Both the position numbers and the translations under genes were made by a program. Under the pieces are notes generated by a model. The model worked only from the letters and a program-made list of their open reading frames with translations, searched no databases and was not told the origin of the DNA. 5,749 nt of DNA, from assembly GCA_002346435.1 (NCBI GenBank), contig DDZT01000118.1, positions 9,406-15,154 of the forward strand, in the 5' to 3' direction. Every line of letters starts with the position of its first letter. Within the stretch, counting starts at the first letter, position 1. This document shows, piece after piece, positions 1-5,738 of this stretch. Source of the DNA: Anaerolineales bacterium UBA3001 (GTDB lineage: Bacteria > Chloroflexota > Anaerolineae > Anaerolineales > UBA11657).

Positions 1-61
1 TACTGATACAATCACGTACTATATAGCATTTCATACATAAAACAATTAATCTTGTATTCTA

Positions 62-104
62 TTAACATTTAACCATTACACTAGTAATAGATACTGCCTA
101 AAAT
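62..104 (+). promoter_or_regulatory. Possible promoter upstream of the htrA-like gene
   Basis: The AT-rich leader at 1-123 must hold the promoter of the htrA-like gene if transcription starts inside the window. Two weak readings compete. TTAACA (62-67) is five of six to a -35 box and sits 17 bases before TAATAG (85-90), a poor -10. Alternatively TAAAAT (99-104) is five of six to the -10 consensus but has no good -35. Neither is decisive, and the region is AT-rich enough to give such matches by chance. No hairpin or operator-like inverted repeat is evident in 1-123. Confidence 0.22.
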
Positions 105-123
105 ATTACCGTGAGATTAAATC

Positions 124-1371
124 ATGATTGATAACAAACAGCATACAAACAGCTACAAATTACTAGTTTTAGGAATTGGACTTTTTCTTACTGCTTGTTC
201 TAGCTATGATATAGAAAAAGAGCAAGAAACAGAAACTGTCATCCAATCCGAAAACGTACAACAAAAACCCAATCAGGAATTGATTGTAATCGAGTCTTCA
301 TCAGACACATTATCTAGAAGCATTGAAGCTGATGCTGAAGAAAAATTGCTCAATAACGTTTTCACATCTGTAGCACCATCAGTAGTGCATATAAGTATAG
401 CAAAACAGATGGATTCAACTGATAATCCGAGATTTCCCGAAGGGTTTGGATTCGGCATTCCAGAGGAACCAGACCAATTTTTCCAACGTGGTGAAGGCTC
501 AGGTTTTGTATATGATAAACAGGGACATATAGTAACAAACTACCATGTGGTACAGGATGCTGAAATACTCGAGGTCAGTTTCATGGATGGATTGATAGTA
601 CGAGCAAAACCGATTGGTGGTGATCCTGACAGCGACATTGCTGTCATTAAGGTTGATGTTGATCAATCATTGCTTTTTCCCGTAAATCTTGGAAACTCCG
701 ACGAATCTTTTGTAGGTCAGAGAGCAATAACAATTGGTAATCCTTTTGGCCAGACTTGGTCTTTGACAGCTGGAGTTGTAAGTGCTGTTGGACGCACCCT
801 CCAGTCTGGAAACAGTCCTTTCTCAATTCCCGAAATGATCCAAACTGATGCTTCAATCAATCCTGGTAATTCAGGTGGTCCGCTCTTAGACTCTGAAGGC
901 AAAGTCTTAGGTGTTAACACCATGATATTATCGCAATCTCGATCTTCATCAGGTGTAGGATTTGCAGTACCTGTTAACATAGTTAAAATGGTGGTTCCAC
1001 ATCTGATTAAAACAGGTCAATATGTCTACCCTTGGCTGGGAGTCACGTTAAATAATATCTCGCTAGACGTAATTCAAGCTATGGAGTTAGACATAAAACA
1101 GCGAGGAGCTCTAGTGATAGATGTCATAGAGGATAGCCCCGCAGATAATGCAGGAATAATATCCAGTCGGGAATTTCTAGATATAGCAAGTCAAAATATT
1201 CCGATAGGAGGAGATATAGTTGTTGGTATAGAAGGTGCTGAAGTAAAGACTACAGACGACCTAATAAGTTACCTGGTGAAATACACACAACCGCAAGATA
1301 GCATCACGCTTAGAATATTACGTGAAAACACTGTAATACCAGTTGATGTTAATCTAGAACCACGACCATAA
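124..1371 (+). CDS. HtrA/DegP-family serine endoprotease, lipoprotein, one PDZ domain
   Basis: Probable extracytoplasmic protein quality-control protease of the trypsin-like S1C (HtrA/DegP/DegQ) family, 415 aa. The N-terminus has a lysine, a hydrophobic stretch at residues 13-22 and a lipobox LTAC with Cys25, so it is likely a lipoprotein tethered outside the cytoplasmic membrane. A low-complexity Glu/Gln/Ser linker (about 26-70) leads to the protease domain (about 75-290). The full catalytic triad is visible: His141 in TNYHVV, Asp171 in DSDIAVIKV and Ser250 in NPGNSGGPLL. GNPFG (205-209) and VGFAVP (278-283) are also typical. A single PDZ domain follows (about 300-412), opening with the carboxylate-loop motif YPWLGV and carrying GGDIVVGIEG. 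It would bind hydrophobic C-termini of damaged proteins. The ATG start is supported by the complete lipoprotein signal; a weak GTGAG lies 8 bases before it. The glycosyltransferase gene begins 11 bases after its stop, which suggests one transcript. Family assignment is very secure; DegP versus DegQ versus DegS naming is not possible. Confidence 0.95.
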   Translation: MIDNKQHTNSYKLLVLGIGLFLTACSSYDIEKEQETETVIQSENVQQKPNQELIVIESSSDTLSRSIEADAEEKLLNNVFTSVAPSVVHISIAKQMDSTDNPRFPEGFGFGIPEEPDQFFQRGEGSGFVYDKQGHIVTNYHVVQDAEILEVSFMDGLIVRAKPIGGDPDSDIAVIKVDVDQSLLFPVNLGNSDESFVGQRAITIGNPFGQTWSLTAGVVSAVGRTLQSGNSPFSIPEMIQTDASINPGNSGGPLLDSEGKVLGVNTMILSQSRSSSGVGFAVPVNIVKMVVPHLIKTGQYVYPWLGVTLNNISLDVIQAMELDIKQRGALVIDVIEDSPADNAGIISSREFLDIASQNIPIGGDIVVGIEGAEVKTTDDLISYLVKYTQPQDSITLRILRENTVIPVDVNLEPRP

Positions 1372-1382
1372 ATGTAAGAATT

Positions 1383-2576
1383 ATGCGCATTGCAATGCTG
1401 ACTGATACATACAAACCATACATCAGCGGCGTCACAAATCATGTTTCCCTTAATAAGCATACTATGGAAACAGATGGTCACGAGGTTTTTGTGTTCACTT
1501 TTGGCGGACAAGATTACTTAGATGAAGAACCCAACATTATTAGATCACCTGCAGTACCTATAGCTGACACTGGATACAATCTCTCATTCCGCTATAGTCG
1601 ACATGCACAGCAAATATTATCCACAGTTGATGTAGCACATGTACACCACCCCTTTGCAAGTGGTCGACTGGCCTTACGATATTGTCAAAGCCACAATATT
1701 CCCATAGTATTCACCAACCATACACGTTACGACCTGTACGCACAGGCATACCTACCACATCTACCAGAAGCAATTCCCGAAGCATTTTTGCAAGCTTTCC
1801 TACCCAGTTTTTGTCGGCAATGCGACCTTGTAATAGCTCCTTCCCCAAGCCTAAAAAAATTGTTGAGCGGATTTGGAGTCGACTCACCAATCAAAATAGT
1901 ACCTAATGGGGTTGATTTGAATAGTTTCCGGCCTTTAGATCAAGGTTTCCGAAGAGAAGAATTAGGAATTAATGATAAAGACCTAGTGCTAATATATGTT
2001 GGAAGATTAAGTCCGGAGAAAAGTCTTACTATGCTTTTGAGAGCTTTTGCTGGTGCACAAGCTGCTGTAGAAAATCTCAAGCTAATTATTGTTGGCGAAG
2101 GTACTGAATATGACAATTTGAAAGACTGGTGCGAGCGAGTAAATATAAGTCATGCAGTACGTTTTACGGGCAAAACTGCCTATAATGCAGTATCCGGCTA
2201 TCTTAATATGGCAGACGCATTTGTTACACCTTCCGTGTCTGAAGTACATCCGCTTTCCATCATTGAAGGTATGGCAGTAGGTCTCCCAGCCATTGGCATA
2301 GAATCTCCTGGTGTGGGTGATATAATCCAACACAATGTCAACGGAATACTATGCCGCAATGATTTGGCAGACTTTACAGCACGAATGGTAAGACTTATGT
2401 TGGACGACACTTTACGAATACGTTTAGCATCTGGCGCAACTCAAACAGCTAAACATTATGATATAAGACGAACATCTTCACAGTTACATGATCATTATCA
2501 AGAAATTATTGATAGCACAATGCAAAACTCAATAACAAGAGATAAGAAGTTAAGTATAGGGAAATTTTTTAGGTAA
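1383..2576 (+). CDS. Family 4 glycosyltransferase (GT-B fold), possibly a glycolipid synthase
   Basis: Retaining GT-B glycosyltransferase of the GT4 family, 397 aa, full length for the group. The N-terminal acceptor domain begins MRIAMLTDTYKPYISGVT and has the usual GHEVFVF strand (32-38), so the ATG start is sound. The C-terminal sugar-nucleotide domain shows YVGRLSPEKS (205-214), LIIVGEG (234-240) and an EX7E motif formed by Glu287 and Glu295 in SEVHPLSIIEGMAVGLP, where the nucleotide-sugar donor is held. The segment HVHHPFASGRLA (86-97), followed by VFTNHTRYDLYA (109-120), resembles GT4 enzymes that glycosylate diacylglycerol. A membrane glycolipid or other envelope acceptor is therefore my inference; the sugar cannot be read from sequence. 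No transmembrane helix is apparent. The C-terminal tail ends in a basic run (TRDKKLSIGKFFR), which could help peripheral membrane binding. It lies 11 bases after htrA and is probably co-transcribed. No clear Shine-Dalgarno site precedes it, so translational coupling is plausible. Confidence 0.9.
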   Translation: MRIAMLTDTYKPYISGVTNHVSLNKHTMETDGHEVFVFTFGGQDYLDEEPNIIRSPAVPIADTGYNLSFRYSRHAQQILSTVDVAHVHHPFASGRLALRYCQSHNIPIVFTNHTRYDLYAQAYLPHLPEAIPEAFLQAFLPSFCRQCDLVIAPSPSLKKLLSGFGVDSPIKIVPNGVDLNSFRPLDQGFRREELGINDKDLVLIYVGRLSPEKSLTMLLRAFAGAQAAVENLKLIIVGEGTEYDNLKDWCERVNISHAVRFTGKTAYNAVSGYLNMADAFVTPSVSEVHPLSIIEGMAVGLPAIGIESPGVGDIIQHNVNGILCRNDLADFTARMVRLMLDDTLRIRLASGATQTAKHYDIRRTSSQLHDHYQEIIDSTMQNSITRDKKLSIGKFFR

Positions 2577-2631
2577 TTGACCGTGAGTTATTCACAAAAT
2601 GTGGTGTTTGTACCAAGGTTTGTAAAGGCAC

Positions 2632-2640
2632 TGCTATTAT
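2632..2640 (+). promoter_or_regulatory. Candidate extended -10 promoter for smpB
   Basis: TGCTATTAT fits an extended -10 element (TGn followed by TATTAT, five of six to TATAAT) in the 82-base gap between the glycosyltransferase and smpB. A start about 7 bases downstream would leave a very short leader, about 12 bases, before the smpB ATG. No well-spaced -35 is visible; TTGTAC at 2608-2613 is 21 bases away, too far. The same TGCTATxAT shape occurs in the stronger ssrA promoter, which is modest support. smpB could equally be read from the htrA promoter. Confidence 0.35.
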
Positions 2641-2658
2641 TAGTCCGTAAGTAAGTCA

Positions 2659-3129
2659 ATGATTATGGGCAAAACAGATTCCATCAAGATAATCTCACTT
2701 AACCGTAAAGCCAAGTTTAATTATGAATTAATGGATACTTTTGAGGCTGGATTGTCTTTGTTAGGCAGCGAGATCAAATCGGCAAGAACAGGAAATGCCC
2801 AACTTAGAGACGCATTCGTCGAACCAATAAACAATGAACTATGGCTGCAAAACGCTCACATAGCACCCTACAAAATGTCACATTCCCAAAACCATGATCC
2901 CATGCGACCTCGTAAGCTGCTATTGCACAGACGTGAAATCAACAAGATTATCATCAAAACACGAGAGTCTGGTCTTACTATTGTACCTACTAAGATGTAT
3001 TTGAAATATGGTCGTGCTAAGTTAGAAATTGCAATAGCACGTGGAAAACGTCAATACGATAAAAGGCAAGCAATAGCAGATAGAGAAATGAAGAGATCCA
3101 TGATGAAACAAATGGGACGTCGGAAATAG
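2659..3129 (+). CDS. smpB: SsrA-binding protein SmpB
   Basis: SmpB, 156 aa, the usual family length. It binds the tRNA-like end of tmRNA, fills the place of the missing anticodon arm, and brings charged tmRNA into the A site of ribosomes stalled without a stop codon. Visible family hallmarks are NRKAKFNYEL (15-24), GLSLLGSEIKSARTG (31-45), the LQNAHIAPY segment (63-71), DPMRPRKLLLHRREI (80-94) and the basic ARGKRQYDKRQ (127-137). The tail then continues with Lys, Arg and Met to the C-terminus. This tail normally enters the empty mRNA channel as a helix. Two in-frame ATGs, at 2659 and 2665, could be the start; the first is used, and neither has a clear Shine-Dalgarno site. The gene lies 110 bases upstream of ssrA on the same strand, so protein and RNA partners are adjacent. 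No terminator is visible between them. Confidence 0.97.
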   Translation: MIMGKTDSIKIISLNRKAKFNYELMDTFEAGLSLLGSEIKSARTGNAQLRDAFVEPINNELWLQNAHIAPYKMSHSQNHDPMRPRKLLLHRREINKIIIKTRESGLTIVPTKMYLKYGRAKLEIAIARGKRQYDKRQAIADREMKRSMMKQMGRRK

Positions 3130-3202
3130 CATACGACCAGTCACCAATTGCGTCCCACACAAATTTCGATGGTAGCTAAACTTCAATTATTCCATACCAA
3201 AA

Positions 3203-3231
3203 GTGAACCCTATTCTATCGCATGCTATAAT
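3203..3231 (+). promoter_or_regulatory. ssrA promoter with consensus extended -10
   Basis: A perfect TATAAT (3226-3231) preceded by TGC gives an extended -10 element. The best -35 candidate, GTGAAC (3203-3208), is a weak match at 17 bases spacing, which the extended -10 could compensate. The predicted start, 7 to 9 bases downstream, coincides with the mature tmRNA 5' end at 3240. The RNA may therefore need little or no 5' trimming by RNase P, although a longer transcript from smpB could also be processed. This is the clearest promoter in the window. Confidence 0.7.
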
Positions 3232-3239
3232 CTGACTAA

Positions 3240-3631
3240 GGGGATGACAGGCTTCGACGGAGGAGGCTGTCGTCAGACTGCGAGCCGAGAGGCGCCGAAC
3301 TCGCAAAATCAGCGCAAACATATAACAGGCAAATCAAAAGCCTATAACGCTCTTCCGCTTGCCGCATAAACCCGGCATAGCGCAGAGTAGATCTTCCTAA
3401 ATGCAAGATCCGTCCGGTCCCAGCGACACCAGCCGCTTGGTTCTTGGGCGTCACTAATGCTGGTGTGCCGCGCACTACGCCGCTATATGCGCGAAAGAAA
3501 TAGCGGCTTGGTCGGATGTTGACCCTGTTGATCGGGGCACAACCGATGAAATCCAAATAGACCAACTACGCTCGTAGAAGTTTGTCGATCAATCCTTTCG
3601 GACCCGAGTTCGATTCTCGGCATCTCCACCA
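3240..3631 (+). ncRNA. ssrA: Transfer-messenger RNA (tmRNA, SsrA)
   Basis: One-piece tmRNA of about 392 nt. Its ends form an alanine-tRNA-like domain. The 5' GGGGATG (3240-3246) pairs with CATCTCC (3621-3627) through seven pairs including one G-U, followed by A and an encoded CCA. The conserved GGCTTCGACGG segment lies at 3250-3260. The T arm is perfect: CCGAG / TTCGATT loop / CTCGG (3604-3620). A helix-2 core, CTGCGAGC (3278-3285) with GCTCGTAG (3570-3577), closes the mRNA-like part. Pseudoknot 1 can be drawn from CGAG (3286-3289) with CTCG (3300-3303) and GCGC (3292-3295) with GCGC (3312-3315). It is followed by 12 single-stranded bases, then the tag frame and its TAA. The rest up to about 3570 should hold the further pseudoknots. 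It works with SmpB, encoded just upstream, to release stalled ribosomes. It is visibly richer in GC than the neighbouring genes, as expected of structured RNA. Confidence 0.97.
3328..3369 (+). other. tmRNA proteolysis-tag reading frame (GKSKAYNALPLAA)
   Basis: The tag frame is fixed by its end, ALPLAA followed by TAA, which matches the small hydrophobic/Ala-Ala C-terminus recognised by ClpXP-type proteases. I place the resume codon at GGC (3328-3330). It lies 12 bases after pseudoknot 1, close to the 11 in E. coli, and the preceding ATAACA keeps the T at -5 and A at -4 seen in the E. coli ATAGTC. This gives 13 codons with glycine first. The TAA sits in the loop of a GCCG/CGGC-based hairpin, as the tag stop does in known tmRNAs. 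The end is secure; the exact resume codon is an inference. Confidence 0.75.
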
Positions 3632-3637
3632 AAAACG

Positions 3638-3668
3638 AAAAGAGCTCACTATTTATGTGGGCTCTTTT
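3638..3668. terminator. Bidirectional intrinsic terminator between ssrA and rsmA
   Basis: AAAAGAGCTCAC (3638-3649) pairs with GTGGGCTCTTTT (3657-3668) over 12 positions with a single G-U wobble and a 7-base loop TATTTAT. On the plus strand the stem ends in a TTTT run just after the tmRNA CCA. On the minus strand it ends in TTTTCGTTTTT and lies 35 bases past the rsmA stop. It can therefore end both convergent transcripts. It begins 6 bases after the tmRNA 3' end, leaving a very short trailer to trim. Confidence 0.88.
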
Positions 3669-3702
3669 ATATAAAGAGAAACGCTTTTTCACAACTGCTA
3701 GA

Positions 3703-4554
3703 CTAATTTTTTTCGGTAGTCACTGCATCTCGCAACATATCAGTCAAATCAGCCCAGTCTTGCATTGTGAGTGCTTGAGCTCGACAACGCGAATCTAGCC
3801 CAATATTTGCTAGGGCATTTAATGTGTGTTCTTTGTTTATCCTTAAGCCATTGGATAATGCGTTTTGTAGCTGCTTACGCTTCTGACCAAAGCCTGCTCT
3901 TACTATTTGGAAGAATAACGAGGAGTCTGCATGTACATGATTGGCAGGATCAAATACATCAAGTCGAACTAAGGCGGAGTCTACTGCTGGCACAGGATAA
4001 AAAGCACCAGCGGGAATATAATCCACTATTTTCACGTCCGAATAGAATTGTGCGCTAACAGCAAGCAAGTTCATTTGACCGGGAGTTGCTATCATTCTTT
4101 CAGCAACCTCTTTCTGGACTGACATTGTAATAGATCTCGGAAGCATACTACTTTGAAACAGATGTCTTATAATCTGACCTGTAATGTAATAAGGTATGTT
4201 AGCGACAACCATAAAATTTGAAACATCATATTGTGTCATCAGTTTGTGCGGTTCGTAATCCAGTATATCCCCTGAAACAATGGTTACATTTCTGTTTTCG
4301 GAGAAGACATCATTAAGTATAGGTATCAATCTATTGTCTATCTCAACTGCAATGACTTTACGAGCAACAGACGACAATGCAGTTGTTAGACTACCTGAAC
4401 CAGGACCGATTTCCAATACTACGTCTGCTCCACTGATTTCCGCAGCAGTTACAATACGGTTTATCCATACAGAATCGTACAAGAAATTCTGTCCTAAACT
4501 TTTTTTTGGATAAAAATCAAATTTTTTTAGCAGCTCGCTGGGTTTTTGTATCAT
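3703..4554 (-). CDS. rsmA: 16S rRNA (adenine(1518)-N6/adenine(1519)-N6)-dimethyltransferase
   Basis: RsmA/KsgA, 283 aa from the ATG at 4554, a normal family length. It transfers four methyl groups from S-adenosylmethionine to the two adjacent adenines in the 3' hairpin of 16S rRNA during late small-subunit assembly. Motifs in order: KKSLGQNFL (17-25), the SAM-binding VLEIGPGSGSLT (46-57), the acidic VEIDNRL (70-76), SGDILD (94-99), the catalytic NIPYY (119-123, the NLPY motif), QKEVAERM (147-154) and FYPVPAVDSALVRL (185-198). GQKRKQLQNAL (223-233) is the conserved C-terminal segment. A TTG four codons upstream (4566) would add MDTT, but the ATG overlaps the TGA of the preceding gene as ATGA. 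That overlap and the lack of a clear Shine-Dalgarno site argue for translational coupling from the upstream lipoprotein gene. Adjacency to a 3D/G5 cell-wall gene matches the yabE-ksgA and rpfB-ksgA arrangements known elsewhere. Confidence 0.97.
   Translation of the reverse strand: MIQKPSELLKKFDFYPKKSLGQNFLYDSVWINRIVTAAEISGADVVLEIGPGSGSLTTALSSVARKVIAVEIDNRLIPILNDVFSENRNVTIVSGDILDYEPHKLMTQYDVSNFMVVANIPYYITGQIIRHLFQSSMLPRSITMSVQKEVAERMIATPGQMNLLAVSAQFYSDVKIVDYIPAGAFYPVPAVDSALVRLDVFDPANHVHADSSLFFQIVRAGFGQKRKQLQNALSNGLRINKEHTLNALANIGLDSRCRAQALTMQDWADLTDMLRDAVTTEKN
4551..4554 (-). promoter_or_regulatory. ATGA stop-start overlap coupling the lipoprotein gene to rsmA
   Basis: Read on the minus strand, the four bases ATGA contain the rsmA start (4554-4552) and the lipoprotein stop TGA (4553-4551). 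With no clear Shine-Dalgarno site before rsmA, reinitiation by ribosomes finishing the lipoprotein gene is the likely route of translation. The overlap also favours this ATG over the upstream TTG. Confidence 0.75.
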
Positions 4555-5627
4555 GGTAGTATCCAAACAATCTGATCAAGAGGAGGAACTGGTGTTCGCA
4601 AATAAACTGTCACATACGATCGCCAAGATCGATAATTATGATCTTCATATCCTAAGTCAATCATAAGTCCTCGTATACCACTGCCAGTATCCTCAGCTGT
4701 GGCAAATCCATACCCTGGTACATACATAGTACTTCCCAAAGGTATATATCGTCTGTCAACGGCAACCATCCCCTTTTTAAGTGGTTTACCAGTACGGGTA
4801 AGACCATACCATGGTGCAGTAACTGGGGTGCCAGCACGGCTAGGAGAATATGATGTAGCTAACATAGAAACGGCGCGCCAGTACTCCACAGTACCATCAG
4901 GTGTCTCTATATTTCTAATCGGTATCTGCATTCCATACCCCATTATCCTAGGCAAAGGAGAAGTGTGAACCCATTCATCCAATAACACATCTTGAGAAGG
5001 AACACCATTAATATGACGTACTCGCAAGCGGCGTGCTAGCACACCAGATGTTCCGGATTGTTGGACACGTGTCCTATCAATCGCTAGATCGGCCACTCCA
5101 ATCCATTGTTTATCAAAAGGAATGGGCTCATATTCAACCCTATACTCATCGAAAACCCTTATCACTTCAATCTTTTCTAGTACTTTTGCTGAGAGAGGAG
5201 GTTCACTATAGTCTCGACCTACTAGAGTTACACCAGCTTCTCTCAATATGTCGGATACTATGTCATGATGTGTGCGAAAATCTATGAAACCGTTATCAAC
5301 ACTGATTAAAATTGGACGTGAACGCTTTATATTGATAGTCATTCCTGAGTAAATTAATGTGTCTAATGAAGGATCAATTTCATCTCCAGCATATATGTCT
5401 AAACCAACATCAGCTAAAGAACGCCCTACAGTATTGGAGTCTGATTTAAAACCAATAGAACTACCATCATCTATGATATTTATTGGAATCCGAAGATCAG
5501 TATCAGTAGGCTCAGGACTAACCACTATGCTTTCCTGATCAAGTGGTATACAACTAGCAAGCAGAAATACTATAGCTAATAATCCCATCATTGATTTCAC
5601 CGCTTTGTATACAATGTAGTAGCACAT
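4551..5627 (-). CDS. DUF348-G5-3D domain lipoprotein (YabE/RpfB-like, putative peptidoglycan-active)
   Basis: Probable surface lipoprotein acting on peptidoglycan, 358 aa from the ATG at 5627. A lysine-containing start and hydrophobic run end in the lipobox LLASC with Cys26. Two ubiquitin-like DUF348 repeats follow (about 45-100 and 104-158), each with the TVGRSLADVGL- or HDIVSDILREAGV-type helix. A G5-like domain spans about 160-230 (EPIPFDKQWIGV through LRVRHINGVP). The C-terminal 3D domain (about 253-345) has TSYSPSRAGTPVT, GMVAVDRRYIPLGSTMYVPGYG, AEDTGSG and MIDLGY, with its three signature aspartates at Asp291, Asp313 and Asp324. 3D domains share the MltA-type double-psi barrel, and some relatives are lytic transglycosylases, so glycan-strand cleavage is inferred. 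No RpfB catalytic domain is present. The start is uncertain: TTG at 5645, ATG at 5627, GTG at 5600 (giving a compact MKSMMGLLAIVFLLASC signal) and ATG at 5591 are possible. The last has a GGTGA five bases upstream. Its TGA overlaps the rsmA ATG. Confidence 0.88.
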   Translation of the reverse strand: MCYYIVYKAVKSMMGLLAIVFLLASCIPLDQESIVVSPEPTDTDLRIPINIIDDGSSIGFKSDSNTVGRSLADVGLDIYAGDEIDPSLDTLIYSGMTINIKRSRPILISVDNGFIDFRTHHDIVSDILREAGVTLVGRDYSEPPLSAKVLEKIEVIRVFDEYRVEYEPIPFDKQWIGVADLAIDRTRVQQSGTSGVLARRLRVRHINGVPSQDVLLDEWVHTSPLPRIMGYGMQIPIRNIETPDGTVEYWRAVSMLATSYSPSRAGTPVTAPWYGLTRTGKPLKKGMVAVDRRYIPLGSTMYVPGYGFATAEDTGSGIRGLMIDLGYEDHNYRSWRSYVTVYLRTPVPPLDQIVWILP

Positions 5628-5652
5628 TCGTGGATAAATAAACAATCAAAAG

Positions 5653-5738
5653 CGGAGAGGGTGGGATTCGAACCCACGATGGCTCACGCCATACTCGCTT
5701 TCCAAGCGAGCGCACTAGGCCAACTATGCGACCTCTCC
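5653..5738 (-). tRNA. tRNA-Ser, anticodon GGA
   Basis: An 86-base class II tRNA gene reading UCC and UCU serine codons. On the minus strand the acceptor GGAGAGG (from 5738) pairs perfectly with CCTCTCC (5660-5654). The anticodon arm is CTCGC / TTGGAAA / GCGAG, with GGA at positions 34-36. The long variable arm forms ATGGC / GTGA / GCCAT, typical of serine tRNAs. The T arm is GTGGG / TTCGAAT / CCCAC. The discriminator base is G, as in bacterial tRNA-Ser. CCA is not encoded, since the next bases are CTT, so it must be added after transcription. No terminator follows; the lipoprotein gene starts 25 bases downstream on the same strand. Its own promoter would lie beyond the right edge of the window. 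Confidence 0.97.

Noticed and set aside
2608..2640. TTGTAC as the -35 box for the smpB promoter
   Set aside because: The 21-base spacing to TATTAT is too long for a standard sigma-70 promoter, so only the extended -10 is reported.
3130..3202. Search for a terminator or small gene between smpB and the ssrA promoter
   Set aside because: No hairpin followed by a T run and no start codon with a plausible short gene are visible.
3302..3345. Alternative tmRNA tag frame starting GCA AAA TCA and ending CTA TAA
   Set aside because: It ends in KSL instead of a degron-like Ala-Ala, and it would begin inside pseudoknot 1. The ALPLAA frame fits both structure and function.
3148..3369. A 73-codon plus-strand reading frame running into the tmRNA tag
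   Set aside because: It crosses the ssrA promoter, the 5' tRNA-like arm and pseudoknot 1. Only its last 13 codons, the tag, are meaningful.
3236..3565. A 109-codon minus-strand frame antisense to ssrA
   Set aside because: It lies almost entirely within a structured RNA gene on the other strand, resembles no family, and its length is expected in this locally GC-richer segment.
4555..4566. TTG start for rsmA giving four extra residues
   Set aside because: The ATG at 4554 is a better codon and makes a classic ATGA overlap with the preceding stop; the extra residues carry no family motif.
5653..5738. tRNA-Ser as an integration (att) site
   Set aside because: tRNA-Ser genes are common integration targets, but there is no integrase, no duplicated tRNA 3' end and no foreign-looking genes in the window.
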